From the NCBI GenBank assembly GCA_037128595.1, contig JBAXWB010000025.1:18375-82374 (forward strand): 64,000 nt of DNA, written 5' to 3'. Within the stretch, counting starts at the first letter, position 1. Each line of letters opens with the position of its first letter. The notes below the pieces were generated by a model. It worked only from the letters and a program-made list of their open reading frames with translations. It was not told the origin of the DNA and made no database searches. The position numbers and the translations under genes are program-made. This document shows, in pieces, positions 25,386 to 33,817 of the stretch. This stretch comes from a bacterium. Lineage in GTDB: Bacteria; Verrucomicrobiota; Kiritimatiellia; CAIKKV01; CAITUY01.

Positions 25386-28300
25386 TATCCCGGGGTTTAT
25401 TGTCCGCAAAACCACGCCCGTGCCCGCGCTGCGTGGCACGGCCATCGAACTTGAGCATGAGCAGAGCGGCGCCCGGATCCTGCACCTGCACACGGAGGAC
25501 ACCGAAAACCTGTTCTCCATCAGCATCCCCACCCCGCCCCCGGATGACACCGGGGTGCCGCATATCCTGGAACATTCCGTCCTCGCCGGCTCCCTGAAGT
25601 TCCCCGTACGCGAGCCCTTTTTTGAAATGCTGAAATCCAGCATGGCCACCTTCATCAACGCCATGACGGGTCCCGACTGCACCTATTACCCCGTCTCCAG
25701 CAATGTGGAAAAGGATCTCTTCAACCTCGCCGAGGTTTATTTCGATGCCGTCTTCCACCCCCTGCTGACGGAAGGCACCTTTATGCGGGAAGGCCACCAT
25801 CTTGCCCCCGCCAATCCGGAGGCACCGGCCGGAAAGCTCACCGTCAGCGGCATTGTTTACAACGAAATGAAGGGGGTGTTTTCGAGCCCCGAGAGCCTCT
25901 TATTCTACACCTGGCTCCCGAAACTCCTTCCCGACACGGCCTATGCCAGAAATTATGCCGGCCATCCGGACGCCATTCCCAATCTGACTTACGAGCAGTT
26001 CAAGCAGTTTTACGCGTCCCATTACCACCCCTCGAACGCCTTCTTCTATTTCTACGGGAATATCCCCACCGCCTCCTATCTTGCGTTCCTGGCCCCCCGG
26101 CTGGCCGGAATTCCCCGGCGCCCGACAGAACCCATTGCCGCCCGCCAGCCGCGCTGGGCTACCCCGGTCCGGTTCTCTGACACCTATCCTGCCGCCCAGG
26201 ATGAGCCGTTGGACGACAAAACCTTTCTCTCCCTCACCTGGCTCACCGGCAATGCGCTGGACCCCGAACAGGCCGTCCTCCGGCACGTCCTCACCACCGT
26301 CCTCTTCGGCAATGAAGCAGCCCCCTTGAAAAAGGCGCTGGTGGACTCCCAACTCGGCCAGGACATCCTGGACTGCGGGGACATGGAGCTGGGCCCGGAA
26401 ACCATCTTCAGCGTGGGGATCAAGGGCAGTAATCCGGATAAAGCCCAGGCGTTTGAGCAGCTGGTCCTTTCGTCCCTGAAAACCATTGCCAGCGAGGGGT
26501 TACCACGCGAACTGATTGAGGCCGCCTTCCAGCAGACGGCCTACCACTATCTGGAAATCATGCCCATGTTCCCGCTCCACACCATGAACCACGTCCTCAG
26601 CGCCTGGGTACATGGGGCCGATCCGCTCTCCTTCCTGGACATGAGCCGCCATCTCGACGCCTGCCGCCAGCGCTACGAGGCCGACCCTCGAGTCTTCTCC
26701 CGGCTGATCACGCAGAGTCTGGTTGAAAATACACACCGGCTCACCACGGTGCTGGCGCCGGACAAATCATGGCAGGCCAGAACCGATGCCGCGTTCACGT
26801 CACGGATGGAGTCCGAGCGCAGCCGCCGGACGGAGGCGGAATGCCTGGACATTGCCCAAAAATCCGCCGCTATTGATGCCGATGCCGGCACCGCCAACTC
26901 CCCTGAGAAGATCGCCCTGCTGCCCCAGCTCAAGGTTCACGATCTCCCCGCCAAACCAAGGCATATTCCCACGACATTCGAAAGACTTCAGACCACAGAC
27001 CACAGACCGCAGACCTCGCCCGCAGGGACTCGGAACTCGGACCTCGCAACTCGGGACTCAGGTATCCCCGTCCTCCGTAATGATCTATTCACCAATGGCG
27101 TAAACTACCTGCGGTTCAGTCTCGATCTGGCCGGGTTACCCGAGGAACTCTGGTCGTTTCTCCCCCATTACTGCGAAGCCATTACCAAACTGGGCGCAGC
27201 CGGGATGAATTATGAGGCGATGGCCCGCCGGGTATCGGCCTCCACCGGCGGCTTCGCCTGTTCCCCTTCGTTCCAATCCCATGCCAGCATCACCGGAAAG
27301 CCGGTACTGACCATGCGTTTTGCCTGCAAGGCGCTGGATGCGCAAATTGACAAGGCGATGCAGGTGATTCACGACCTGATCTTCGCGGTCGACCCCCGGG
27401 ATCCCGGCCGGCTCAGAGATGTGCTCATGCAGGCCCGTGCGGGCTATCGCAGTGATGTCATGGAGAATGGACACAGCTATGCCCAATCCCATGCCAGCCG
27501 GTACCTGACCGCTAACGGGTTGCTGGATGAACAATGCAATGGCATTCCCCAGGCCGCCCTCGCCGCCCGGCTCTGCGACCATTTTGATACCGAAGCGGAA
27601 CCTCTGATGGAGCGTATTGAGCGCATCCGCGCCTTCATGCTGTCGCCCGACCGGCTGGCCATCAGCTTCACCGGCTCCGACCATGCCTACACCGCCATGA
27701 CCTCCGCCTTCAGGAATTGGCTGCCCACCATGAAGGGCTCTCCTCTAACGTCTCACATCTCACCTCTCACGCCTCACCCTTCACCTCTCACACCTCACAC
27801 CTCCCCACGCGAAGGCCTCGCGCTCCCCGTTCAAGTGGCGCATTGTGCGCAGGGAATGCTGGCACCGAAATTGGATGATCCCCGCGCCGCCGCCCTGGTC
27901 ATTGCGACCCATCTGGCGCGGTTTGAATATTTCCTCCCCGAGATCCGGCTCAAGGGCAATGCCTATGGGGGCGGCATCTCCTACAATCCTGTCGCCGGGG
28001 TTCTCTTCATGACGTCTTTCAGGGACCCGCATATCACCCGGACACTGGACGTCTTCGCCAAGACCCCGGAGTTTGCGAAAACCGCAGCCTGGTCCCAGGC
28101 TGATATCGATCGCGCCATCATCGGCACCGCCAAAGGGGATGAGAAGCCCCTGCGTCCGGGCGAGGCGACGGGCGAGGCATTATCCCGCCACCTGCAAGGC
28201 GTCACCCCTGAATTACGGGAAGCCTTTTATGCGGCCCGCCTGGCGGTCAACCCCACGATGGCCCGCGCCGCCCTGCTGGAAACGCTGGAAGCCGGCCTCA

Positions 28301-28401
28301 AGGCCAGCCCTATCTGCGTCCTGAGCAGTCGCGAAAAACTGCTCGAAGCCAATCAAACGCTGGGCGGTAACGCCCTCTCGATTTCTGACGTGGTGCTGTA
28401 G
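25375..28401 (+). CDS. M16C family zinc metallopeptidase (PreP-like)
   Basis: A 1008-residue protein of the presequence-protease branch of the insulinase family. The inverted zinc motif HILEH lies near residue 64 and the distal glutamate is in the NEMKG region near residue 165. The four-domain layout and length match PreP, which degrades short peptides in a closed chamber. No signal peptide is visible, so it is probably cytoplasmic. Two unusual linkers are encoded by heptanucleotide arrays: about residues 538-563 and 791-811. They sit at the domain 2/3 hinge and in the C-terminal half. Apart from these the frame is intact. Confidence 0.87.
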   Translation: MPCDIPGFIVRKTTPVPALRGTAIELEHEQSGARILHLHTEDTENLFSISIPTPPPDDTGVPHILEHSVLAGSLKFPVREPFFEMLKSSMATFINAMTGPDCTYYPVSSNVEKDLFNLAEVYFDAVFHPLLTEGTFMREGHHLAPANPEAPAGKLTVSGIVYNEMKGVFSSPESLLFYTWLPKLLPDTAYARNYAGHPDAIPNLTYEQFKQFYASHYHPSNAFFYFYGNIPTASYLAFLAPRLAGIPRRPTEPIAARQPRWATPVRFSDTYPAAQDEPLDDKTFLSLTWLTGNALDPEQAVLRHVLTTVLFGNEAAPLKKALVDSQLGQDILDCGDMELGPETIFSVGIKGSNPDKAQAFEQLVLSSLKTIASEGLPRELIEAAFQQTAYHYLEIMPMFPLHTMNHVLSAWVHGADPLSFLDMSRHLDACRQRYEADPRVFSRLITQSLVENTHRLTTVLAPDKSWQARTDAAFTSRMESERSRRTEAECLDIAQKSAAIDADAGTANSPEKIALLPQLKVHDLPAKPRHIPTTFERLQTTDHRPQTSPAGTRNSDLATRDSGIPVLRNDLFTNGVNYLRFSLDLAGLPEELWSFLPHYCEAITKLGAAGMNYEAMARRVSASTGGFACSPSFQSHASITGKPVLTMRFACKALDAQIDKAMQVIHDLIFAVDPRDPGRLRDVLMQARAGYRSDVMENGHSYAQSHASRYLTANGLLDEQCNGIPQAALAARLCDHFDTEAEPLMERIERIRAFMLSPDRLAISFTGSDHAYTAMTSAFRNWLPTMKGSPLTSHISPLTPHPSPLTPHTSPREGLALPVQVAHCAQGMLAPKLDDPRAAALVIATHLARFEYFLPEIRLKGNAYGGGISYNPVAGVLFMTSFRDPHITRTLDVFAKTPEFAKTAAWSQADIDRAIIGTAKGDEKPLRPGEATGEALSRHLQGVTPELREAFYAARLAVNPTMARAALLETLEAGLKASPICVLSSREKLLEANQTLGGNALSISDVVL
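26985..27061. repeat. Heptanucleotide array inside the M16 peptidase gene (11 units)
   Basis: Units acttcag, accacag, accacag, accgcag, acctcgc, ccgcagg, gactcgg, aactcgg, acctcgc, aactcgg, gactcag are in phase 7. They are translated as a low-complexity linker rich in T, R, S and D. Units are in one orientation only. Confidence 0.65.
27744..27806. repeat. Second heptanucleotide array inside the M16 peptidase gene (9 units)
   Basis: Units tctaacg, tctcaca, tctcacc, tctcacg, cctcacc, cttcacc, tctcaca, cctcaca, cctcccc are in phase 7. The 63 bp equal 21 codons and encode a Ser/Pro/His/Thr linker. Confidence 0.65.
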
Positions 28402-28425
28402 GGGTGGGTACGCCTAACCCGCCCC
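28401..28425 (+). terminator. GC-rich hairpin at the end of the M16 gene
   Basis: ggggtgggt and acccgcccc pair around a 7-nt loop right at the stop codon. There is no T run, so termination is possible but not certain. Confidence 0.4.
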
Positions 28426-28468
28426 TGTAACGACAAATATTTTGATATTTACAATAATTGTCGTTACA
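28426..28468. promoter_or_regulatory. Inverted repeat upstream of the Fic gene (candidate operator)
   Basis: tgtaacgacaa at 28426-28436 and ttgtcgttaca at 28458-28468 are perfect 11-bp inverted arms, with an AT-rich middle that itself contains aaatat/atattt. It lies 31 bp before the Fic start codon. The Fic protein has an N-terminal DNA-binding-like segment, so self-regulation is possible. Confidence 0.45.
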
Positions 28469-28499
28469 CTCTGCACGCATCAATGCTTAAGAGGTTACA

Positions 28500-29495
28500 A
28501 TGCCGGGAAAGCCATATCAGTCAAAACTTAAGGCTCACGATGAAGAGGTGATCGCTCTTCGCGATCAAGGCTTGAGTTACCGTCAGGTGGCCGAGCAGCT
28601 TAACCAGAAATATGGACTCACGATTTCGCACAATGCCGTCTTTTCTTTCGTCAAAACACGTCGTCCTGGCCGGAGGGGAAAGCGGTTGTTTTTTGAGGGC
28701 CTTTCTCCGGATATTCAAAGCGCCCTGCTCAAGCAGATTGCGGCCGTCTGGACCCACGATTCGACGGCTATCGAGGGTAATACACTCACCCTTGGCGAAA
28801 CCGTCAAGGTACTGGAACTGGGCCTGACCATAAACGGGAAATCGCTCAGGGAGCATCAGGAGGTCTATGGGCATGCCCGGGCTATTGAGCTGATTTACCG
28901 GCTACTCCGTCAACCTAAGATAACCGAAAAGGATCTCTTCGACTTGCATCAGGCGATCATGGATAAGTCAGCGATGGATATCCTTAATCCCGTCGGCGGC
29001 TGGAAGCAAGATTTCAACGGCACAACCGGTGTGATTGAGGGGAAAAGCGTTTACATGGAATATGCCCCCCCCGCGGATGTTCCTCATTTGATGGAGCGTT
29101 GGCTGCATGATTTTAACAGCCGCCTGGATAAGGCCGTGAAGCCAGCTGAAGCCGTCACCCTGTATGCCCGAGCGCACATGGGCTTTGTCAGGATCCATCC
29201 TTTTTTTGACGGTAACGGGAGGATGGCAAGACTCATCTCCAACCTGCCCGTTCTTCGGGGCGGTTTCCCCCCCATCGTGATTACCCGTGAAAAACGGAGC
29301 GACTACATTGACCTGCTCTGGGAATATCAAAATGCGGTTGGGAGCATTAAACGCGGGTCACAACTCCTTCCCCGGCATCCGGCCATCGGCCGTTTTATCA
29401 CTTTCATCAAAAATGAATGGCAACAAACCGCATCGCTGGTGGAAGACGCACGAAAGCGCGAGGCAACACGACCGCAAGGTAATAAAACCCTATGA
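28500..29495 (+). CDS. Fic-domain AMP-transferase with N-terminal HTH
   Basis: A 331-residue protein. Residues 10-55 look like a helix-turn-helix (LRDQGLSYRQVAEQLNQKYG). The Fic core has HPFFDGNGR at residues 233-241, the full catalytic motif with the base histidine. STAIEG at residues 88-93 is the (S/T)xxxE(G/N) inhibitory helix placed N-terminal to the core, which marks a class II, self-inhibited Fic enzyme. Fic enzymes usually transfer AMP to a hydroxyl on a target protein. Its stop codon overlaps the next gene by 4 bp (ATGA), tying it to a membrane-anchored protein and an ABC exporter. Confidence 0.88.
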   Translation: MPGKPYQSKLKAHDEEVIALRDQGLSYRQVAEQLNQKYGLTISHNAVFSFVKTRRPGRRGKRLFFEGLSPDIQSALLKQIAAVWTHDSTAIEGNTLTLGETVKVLELGLTINGKSLREHQEVYGHARAIELIYRLLRQPKITEKDLFDLHQAIMDKSAMDILNPVGGWKQDFNGTTGVIEGKSVYMEYAPPADVPHLMERWLHDFNSRLDKAVKPAEAVTLYARAHMGFVRIHPFFDGNGRMARLISNLPVLRGGFPPIVITREKRSDYIDLLWEYQNAVGSIKRGSQLLPRHPAIGRFITFIKNEWQQTASLVEDARKREATRPQGNKTL

Positions 29496-30250
29496 AAACA
29501 GCCGCTTACATTTTGATCGCATTACTGGGGGGCTTGATGCTGGGAAGCTGGTCCATCAAGGCCGACCTGCGAAAAGCCACCAGCGAAATTGACTGCCTGA
29601 AAGTGCAGCTTGCCCAAAAGGGAGGCCAGCCCTCCAGCTTGAATGGCATTACCTCCATGCTCAATCTGCCGGAGGTCAAGCCGGAGCCCGCCCGAAGCAA
29701 ACACACGCATCCTGTCCGCCCCGCCACGCCTCCTGCTAACGCCCCCGCCCTTTCCCCGGCCGGAAGCCCTCCCCCGTCTTCTGTCGCCACGTTCCCGGCC
29801 GGATCCGCCACCAACGCCCACGCCATGCAGACCCAATTGCAGACGGCCGCGGCGCTCTGGAAAGTCCGCGCCGACCTCGCTCAAAACAGTTATATCTCCA
29901 ATGTCACCACCAACGAGGCCCAGGCCATGGACTTTGCCGTGAGCATGGCCGCCATGAATTTGAGGTTAAGTAACAGTATCCGCACCTGGGTGGATCAGAT
30001 TAAAAAGGAGAAGACCCTCACCCCGGAGAAAAGCATCCTGATGTTCAACGACTTGAGTTCCACACTCGTCTGGGCCTATAAAGATCTCGACCGCACGCAG
30101 CCGGCGGATTGGCGCCAGAAGGCCGGACCGAAATTCCAAGTCCTTGATTTTATCAACCCCGAGGTCGCGCTTCCGCTCGTGGAAGCGGAAGGCCTGTTCA
30201 CGCACGCCAACTCCTTAATGGGTGGCGATGAACTCCCGGACAGCCCTTGA
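29492..30250 (+). CDS. Membrane-anchored protein of unknown function
   Basis: A 252-residue protein not recognised as a known family. Residues 5-22 form one membrane helix, followed by a short polar and possibly coiled segment (residues 24-42), then a Pro/Ala-rich stretch (about 60-105). The C-terminal half is a helical domain with many Ala, Asn and Leu residues, ending MGGDELPDSP. It would be anchored with the C-terminal part outside the cytoplasm. Start overlaps the Fic stop by 4 bp, and the ABC permease begins 6 bp after its stop, so it may be an accessory of that exporter. Confidence 0.65.
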   Translation: MKTAAYILIALLGGLMLGSWSIKADLRKATSEIDCLKVQLAQKGGQPSSLNGITSMLNLPEVKPEPARSKHTHPVRPATPPANAPALSPAGSPPPSSVATFPAGSATNAHAMQTQLQTAAALWKVRADLAQNSYISNVTTNEAQAMDFAVSMAAMNLRLSNSIRTWVDQIKKEKTLTPEKSILMFNDLSSTLVWAYKDLDRTQPADWRQKAGPKFQVLDFINPEVALPLVEAEGLFTHANSLMGGDELPDSP

Positions 30251-30256
30251 CGCCCC

Positions 30257-31162
30257 ATGACAACGCCCCTGCATACGATCGGCCATGTGGCCTGGCACGA
30301 ACTTGTGGATTCGGTCCGCAGCCGACGGGTGATCGTCATGGGCCTGCTCTACCTGGCGGGCTCCATCGTCGCGACCGCCATCTTCATCACCGTGCTCCAA
30401 AAGTTGGAGGGACAGTTGACCACCACCCTGGGCCTGGCCACTTCCGCCAAAACCGGTAGTGTCACAGCCACGCTCTGGAAATCGGATTCGTTCCGGCAGA
30501 TGATGACCGCCCTGATTGGCGACAAGGCGCTGGCGAGGAGTCTGCTGGACATCCCGCCGCTGGCCCTGTTCTACGGCTGGCTTTCGTTTGCCTTCACTCC
30601 TGCTCTCGTGATGTTAACGTCATCGAGCCGTATTTCGGAAGAGATCTGGAGTGGTTCGGCACGATTTGTCCTCTTCCGGATTCCCCGGCTGCACTGGTGT
30701 TTCGGGAAATTCGCCGGCCAGGCCATCCAACTGGCCCTGGCATTGCTGCTCAGCGCCCTGGGCGCCTGGTTGACCGGCCTCTGCCGCATGACGGCCTTTG
30801 AACCGCTGGCCACGGCGCTGGCCATGCTCCTCTTTGCGGGCAAGGCCTGGCTCTATTCACTGGCCTTTCTGGGACTCGCGCTGGGTATTTCCCAACTCTG
30901 CGCAGGGCCCAACCTCGCGCTGGCCACGGGTTTTCTGGCCCTCATCGTCATGGCCATCCTGAGCGGTGTCTCCGATGCATTTGCCGGTGAGGGATGGCGG
31001 CGCCTCTGGGATCTTGTGAACGCCCTGACCCCCGGTGCCCACCGGCTGGACCTGTGGTGGGGCGATAGCGCCCACTCCATCCCCGCCACCGTTTTCCTCC
31101 TCACCCTCTGCTTCGTTTACCTGCTGGCCGGTTATGCCCGCTTTTCAAAGAGGGACCTATGA
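30257..31162 (+). CDS. ABC-2 type transporter permease
   Basis: A 301-residue membrane protein with about six hydrophobic segments. It has the ABC-2 layout: a cytoplasmic N-terminus, a first helix (VMGLLYLAGSIVATAIFITV), a large loop of about 70 residues, and clustered helices toward the C-terminus. Its stop overlaps the start of the ATPase gene by 4 bp, so the two form one exporter. ABC-2 permeases with a small ATPase often export antibiotics, lipids or gliding components. The cargo here is unknown. Confidence 0.8.
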   Translation: MTTPLHTIGHVAWHELVDSVRSRRVIVMGLLYLAGSIVATAIFITVLQKLEGQLTTTLGLATSAKTGSVTATLWKSDSFRQMMTALIGDKALARSLLDIPPLALFYGWLSFAFTPALVMLTSSSRISEEIWSGSARFVLFRIPRLHWCFGKFAGQAIQLALALLLSALGAWLTGLCRMTAFEPLATALAMLLFAGKAWLYSLAFLGLALGISQLCAGPNLALATGFLALIVMAILSGVSDAFAGEGWRRLWDLVNALTPGAHRLDLWWGDSAHSIPATVFLLTLCFVYLLAGYARFSKRDL

Positions 31163-32082
31163 CCACCGCCCTGGAGTTTCACAAGGTGGTTAAGCAGTAT
31201 GGCCGCAACCGGGCTTTGGATGGCCTGGATCTCTGCGTCCCCCGGGGTTCGATCTTCGGGATGGTTGGGAGTAATGGAGCGGGGAAGACCACGGCCATGG
31301 CGTTGGCCACCGGGCTGCTTCAGTCTGATTCCGGCACCATTAATCTCCTGGGTGATGGTCCCTTCAACGCGGAGCGCCACGCCGGACGGGTGACCCTCCT
31401 GCCGCAGGACTCCCGCTTCCCGCCCCACGCCCGGGTCGCCGAACTCCTCCGCTACTACGGCCGTCTCCAGGGTTCAGGCGGGCTGGAGCTGGAAACCTCC
31501 ATTAATACCCTGCTGGAGTGGGTACACCTGGCCGATCGCCGGCAATCGCCGGTTAGAACCCTTTCCCACGGCATGATCCGGCGCCTCGCCATTGCGCAGG
31601 CCTTTCTCGGGCAACCGGAACTCGTGCTTCTCGACGAACCGCTTAACGGCCTGGACCCGCTTGAGGCCGCCAGGGTCAGGACCCTGATCCGCGAACGACG
31701 CGGGAAGCAGGCCATTGTCGTCAGCTCCCACCATCTGGCGGATCTTGAGGCCGTCTGTGACACGGTGGCGTTCATTGAAAAAGGGCGACTCATCCGGCAG
31801 GACTCCCTGGCCGCCATCATTCAAAGCTGGCATCGCATCACCTATCTCCTGACTCAGCCGGGGCCGTCCAGTGACGCCTTATCCCAACTTGCCCCCGGGG
31901 TGGAATGGCAGCGGTCGAATGAGGGCCAAGAACTCACGGCTCTTTTCCCCCAGGATTACTCGCCGGAATCACTCAATGCCAAGGTCATCCCCTTACTCCT
32001 TGCGTCCGGGTGCGGCATTCTGGAAATCAAACGTGGTTCCGACCTCGAAACCGAATACCTGCGCATGCATAAAACTTTGTAA
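31159..32082 (+). CDS. ABC transporter ATP-binding protein
   Basis: A 307-residue ATPase. Walker A is GSNGAGKTTA near residue 39, the Q-loop is LLPQDSRF, the signature is LSHGMIRRLAIAQA near residue 137, Walker B with the catalytic glutamate is ELVLLDEPLNG near residue 155, and the switch histidine is in VVSSHHLADLE. The signature begins LSHGM rather than LSGGQ, a change seen in other ABC-2 exporters. The last 90 residues form a C-terminal domain of drug/lipid exporter type. It powers the permease encoded just upstream. Confidence 0.9.
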   Translation: MTTALEFHKVVKQYGRNRALDGLDLCVPRGSIFGMVGSNGAGKTTAMALATGLLQSDSGTINLLGDGPFNAERHAGRVTLLPQDSRFPPHARVAELLRYYGRLQGSGGLELETSINTLLEWVHLADRRQSPVRTLSHGMIRRLAIAQAFLGQPELVLLDEPLNGLDPLEAARVRTLIRERRGKQAIVVSSHHLADLEAVCDTVAFIEKGRLIRQDSLAAIIQSWHRITYLLTQPGPSSDALSQLAPGVEWQRSNEGQELTALFPQDYSPESLNAKVIPLLLASGCGILEIKRGSDLETEYLRMHKTL

Positions 32083-32105
32083 CATACAGGTTCTTCTTCA
32101 ACTCA

Positions 32106-32132
32106 GGCGCTGACAGGGGCAGCGCCCTCCAT
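32106..32132 (+). repeat. Family B palindrome, degenerate copy
   Basis: Stem GGCGCT/AGCGCC, loop GACAGGGGC, tail CTCCAT. This is another stem variant that keeps its pairing. A decayed partner (gggaggggttcg) follows at about 32142. The rest of the 215-bp gap before efp shows only GC-rich sequence. Confidence 0.6.
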
Positions 32133-32297
32133 CTCATCAAAAGGGAGGGGTTCGCCCGTTCTGCCCTGCCCCTGAACCCCGAACCCTGACTCCTCTCCGG
32201 CTCATCCCGCAGACTTTACATTTGACAGAGTAGAGGGGGACGCCTATTTTATGCGGCCTATTTCTGAACAGTGAAGAGAAACGAAGGGATTGGTTTT

Positions 32298-32867
32298 ATG
32301 GCGGATTATACAGCGTCTGATTTTCGTAAAGGGTTGCGCGTCGAACTGGATGGCGTGCCTTATTTGATTTCCGAATTCAACTTCGTGAAACCTGGCAAAG
32401 GCGCCGCCATTTACACCTGCCGGCTCAAGAGCCTCATCGACGGCGGCACCTTCGTCCGCGCCTTCCGCTCGAACGATGTCCTGAAGAAGCCCGATCTGGA
32501 AGAGCGCACCATGCGTTACTCCCATAACGAAACCGATCACTACATTTTCATGGACGAGAACTACGAGCAGTTCACGCTCACGGCCGACGTGCTGGGGAAC
32601 AACCGGTTTTTCCTCTACGACGACTGCGAAGTCCGCGTCCTGTACCACAACGGCCGCGCCGTGGACGTCACGCTGCCGACCTTCATTGAAAAAGAGATCA
32701 TCGACACCGATCCCGGTGCCCGCGGCAACACGGCGACCAATGTCCTGAAGCCGGCCAAAATCAATGGCGGTTTTGAAATCCAGGTTCCGCTGTTCGTCAA
32801 CCAGGGCGACATCATCAAAATCGACACCCGCACCGGCGAGTACGCCGACCGCGTGTTGAAGAAATAA
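32298..32867 (+). CDS. efp: Translation elongation factor P
   Basis: A 189-residue EF-P with its three beta-barrel domains. EF-P binds ribosomes stalled at polyproline and promotes peptide bond formation. The loop FVKPGKGAA places the modifiable lysine at K34, as in the E. coli branch modified by beta-lysylation. The C-terminus holds the EF-P signature region (IDTRTGEYADRVLKK). ATG 32298 is chosen, giving the usual N-terminus MADYTASDFRKG; AAGGG lies upstream. The modification enzyme epmA follows 14 bp downstream. Confidence 0.95.
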   Translation: MADYTASDFRKGLRVELDGVPYLISEFNFVKPGKGAAIYTCRLKSLIDGGTFVRAFRSNDVLKKPDLEERTMRYSHNETDHYIFMDENYEQFTLTADVLGNNRFFLYDDCEVRVLYHNGRAVDVTLPTFIEKEIIDTDPGARGNTATNVLKPAKINGGFEIQVPLFVNQGDIIKIDTRTGEYADRVLKK

Positions 32868-32881
32868 GGAATCGCGGGATC

Positions 32882-33802
32882 ATGGCATCCCCGTCTTCTT
32901 ATCATGATCAAGGCCGGCTGCAGTCCCTGCAACCGGCCTTGATTTTTCGCAGCCGGGTGCTGTCGGCGATCCGCAAATGGTTTGAAGCGGCGGGCTTCAC
33001 CGAAGTAGACACGCCGGTCCGCATTCCGGTTCCCGCGCTGGAACTGCATATTGATGCCGAGCCGTCCGGCGCAGGATTCCTCCGCACCTCGCCGGAATTG
33101 CACATGAAGCGGCTCCTGGCAGCCGGGTATGACACACTCTTCCAGATCGGACCCTGTTTCCGCAAAGGGGAGTGGGGCCGGCTGCACCATCCGGAATACA
33201 CCATGCTGGAATGGTACCGGGCCAACGCCGATTATCTGGACATTCTTCACGATACCGAAAGCCTGTTAACGCAGGTCAGCCGTTCCGTCTGTCCCGGCCG
33301 GCTTCCCGCGCCCCCCTGGCCGCGCTTTACCGTAGAGGAGCTTTACATCAAACATGCAGGGTGGAACCCGGTCACCGCCTATGATGCTGAACGATTTGAA
33401 CACGATCTTGTGGCCATGATCGAACCGGCCTTGCCCCGGGATACCCCGGCCTTTGTCATGGACTACCCCGCCGCCGCTGCGGCGCTTTCCCGGCGCAAAC
33501 CCGGCCATGAGTCCGTGGCAGAACGATTCGAGCTGTATATCAACGGTGTTGAAATCACCAATGCCTTCAGCGAATTGACGGACCCGGCCGAACAGCGTCG
33601 CCGGTTCGAGCAATGCGCCAAGGACCGGGCCGCCATGGGGGCCCCGGCTTACCCCTTGGACGAGGCCTTTCTGGCCGCCTTGGAGCTGGGGATGCCGCCT
33701 GCTGGCGGGATTGCGATGGGGATCGACCGGTTGGTCATGGTCCTCTTGGGGGCCACCTCGTTGGACGAGGTCATCGCCTTCCGCGAGAATGTAAGAGGTT
33801 AG
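32882..33802 (+). CDS. epmA: EF-P lysine aminoacyltransferase (EpmA/PoxA/GenX)
   Basis: A 306-residue homologue of the catalytic core of class II lysyl-tRNA synthetase, without an anticodon-binding domain. Motif 1 is in FTEVDTPVRIP, motif 2 is FRKGEWGRLHHPEYTMLEWY near residue 95, and motif 3 is GIAMGIDRLVMVLLG near residue 280. EpmA attaches beta-lysine to EF-P K34. Placement directly after efp supports this role. EpmB, the aminomutase that makes beta-lysine, is not in this window. The first seven residues MASPSSY are not conserved. Confidence 0.93.
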   Translation: MASPSSYHDQGRLQSLQPALIFRSRVLSAIRKWFEAAGFTEVDTPVRIPVPALELHIDAEPSGAGFLRTSPELHMKRLLAAGYDTLFQIGPCFRKGEWGRLHHPEYTMLEWYRANADYLDILHDTESLLTQVSRSVCPGRLPAPPWPRFTVEELYIKHAGWNPVTAYDAERFEHDLVAMIEPALPRDTPAFVMDYPAAAAALSRRKPGHESVAERFELYINGVEITNAFSELTDPAEQRRRFEQCAKDRAAMGAPAYPLDEAFLAALELGMPPAGGIAMGIDRLVMVLLGATSLDEVIAFRENVRG

Positions 33803-33817
33803 ACGTCCTCCGTCTTC

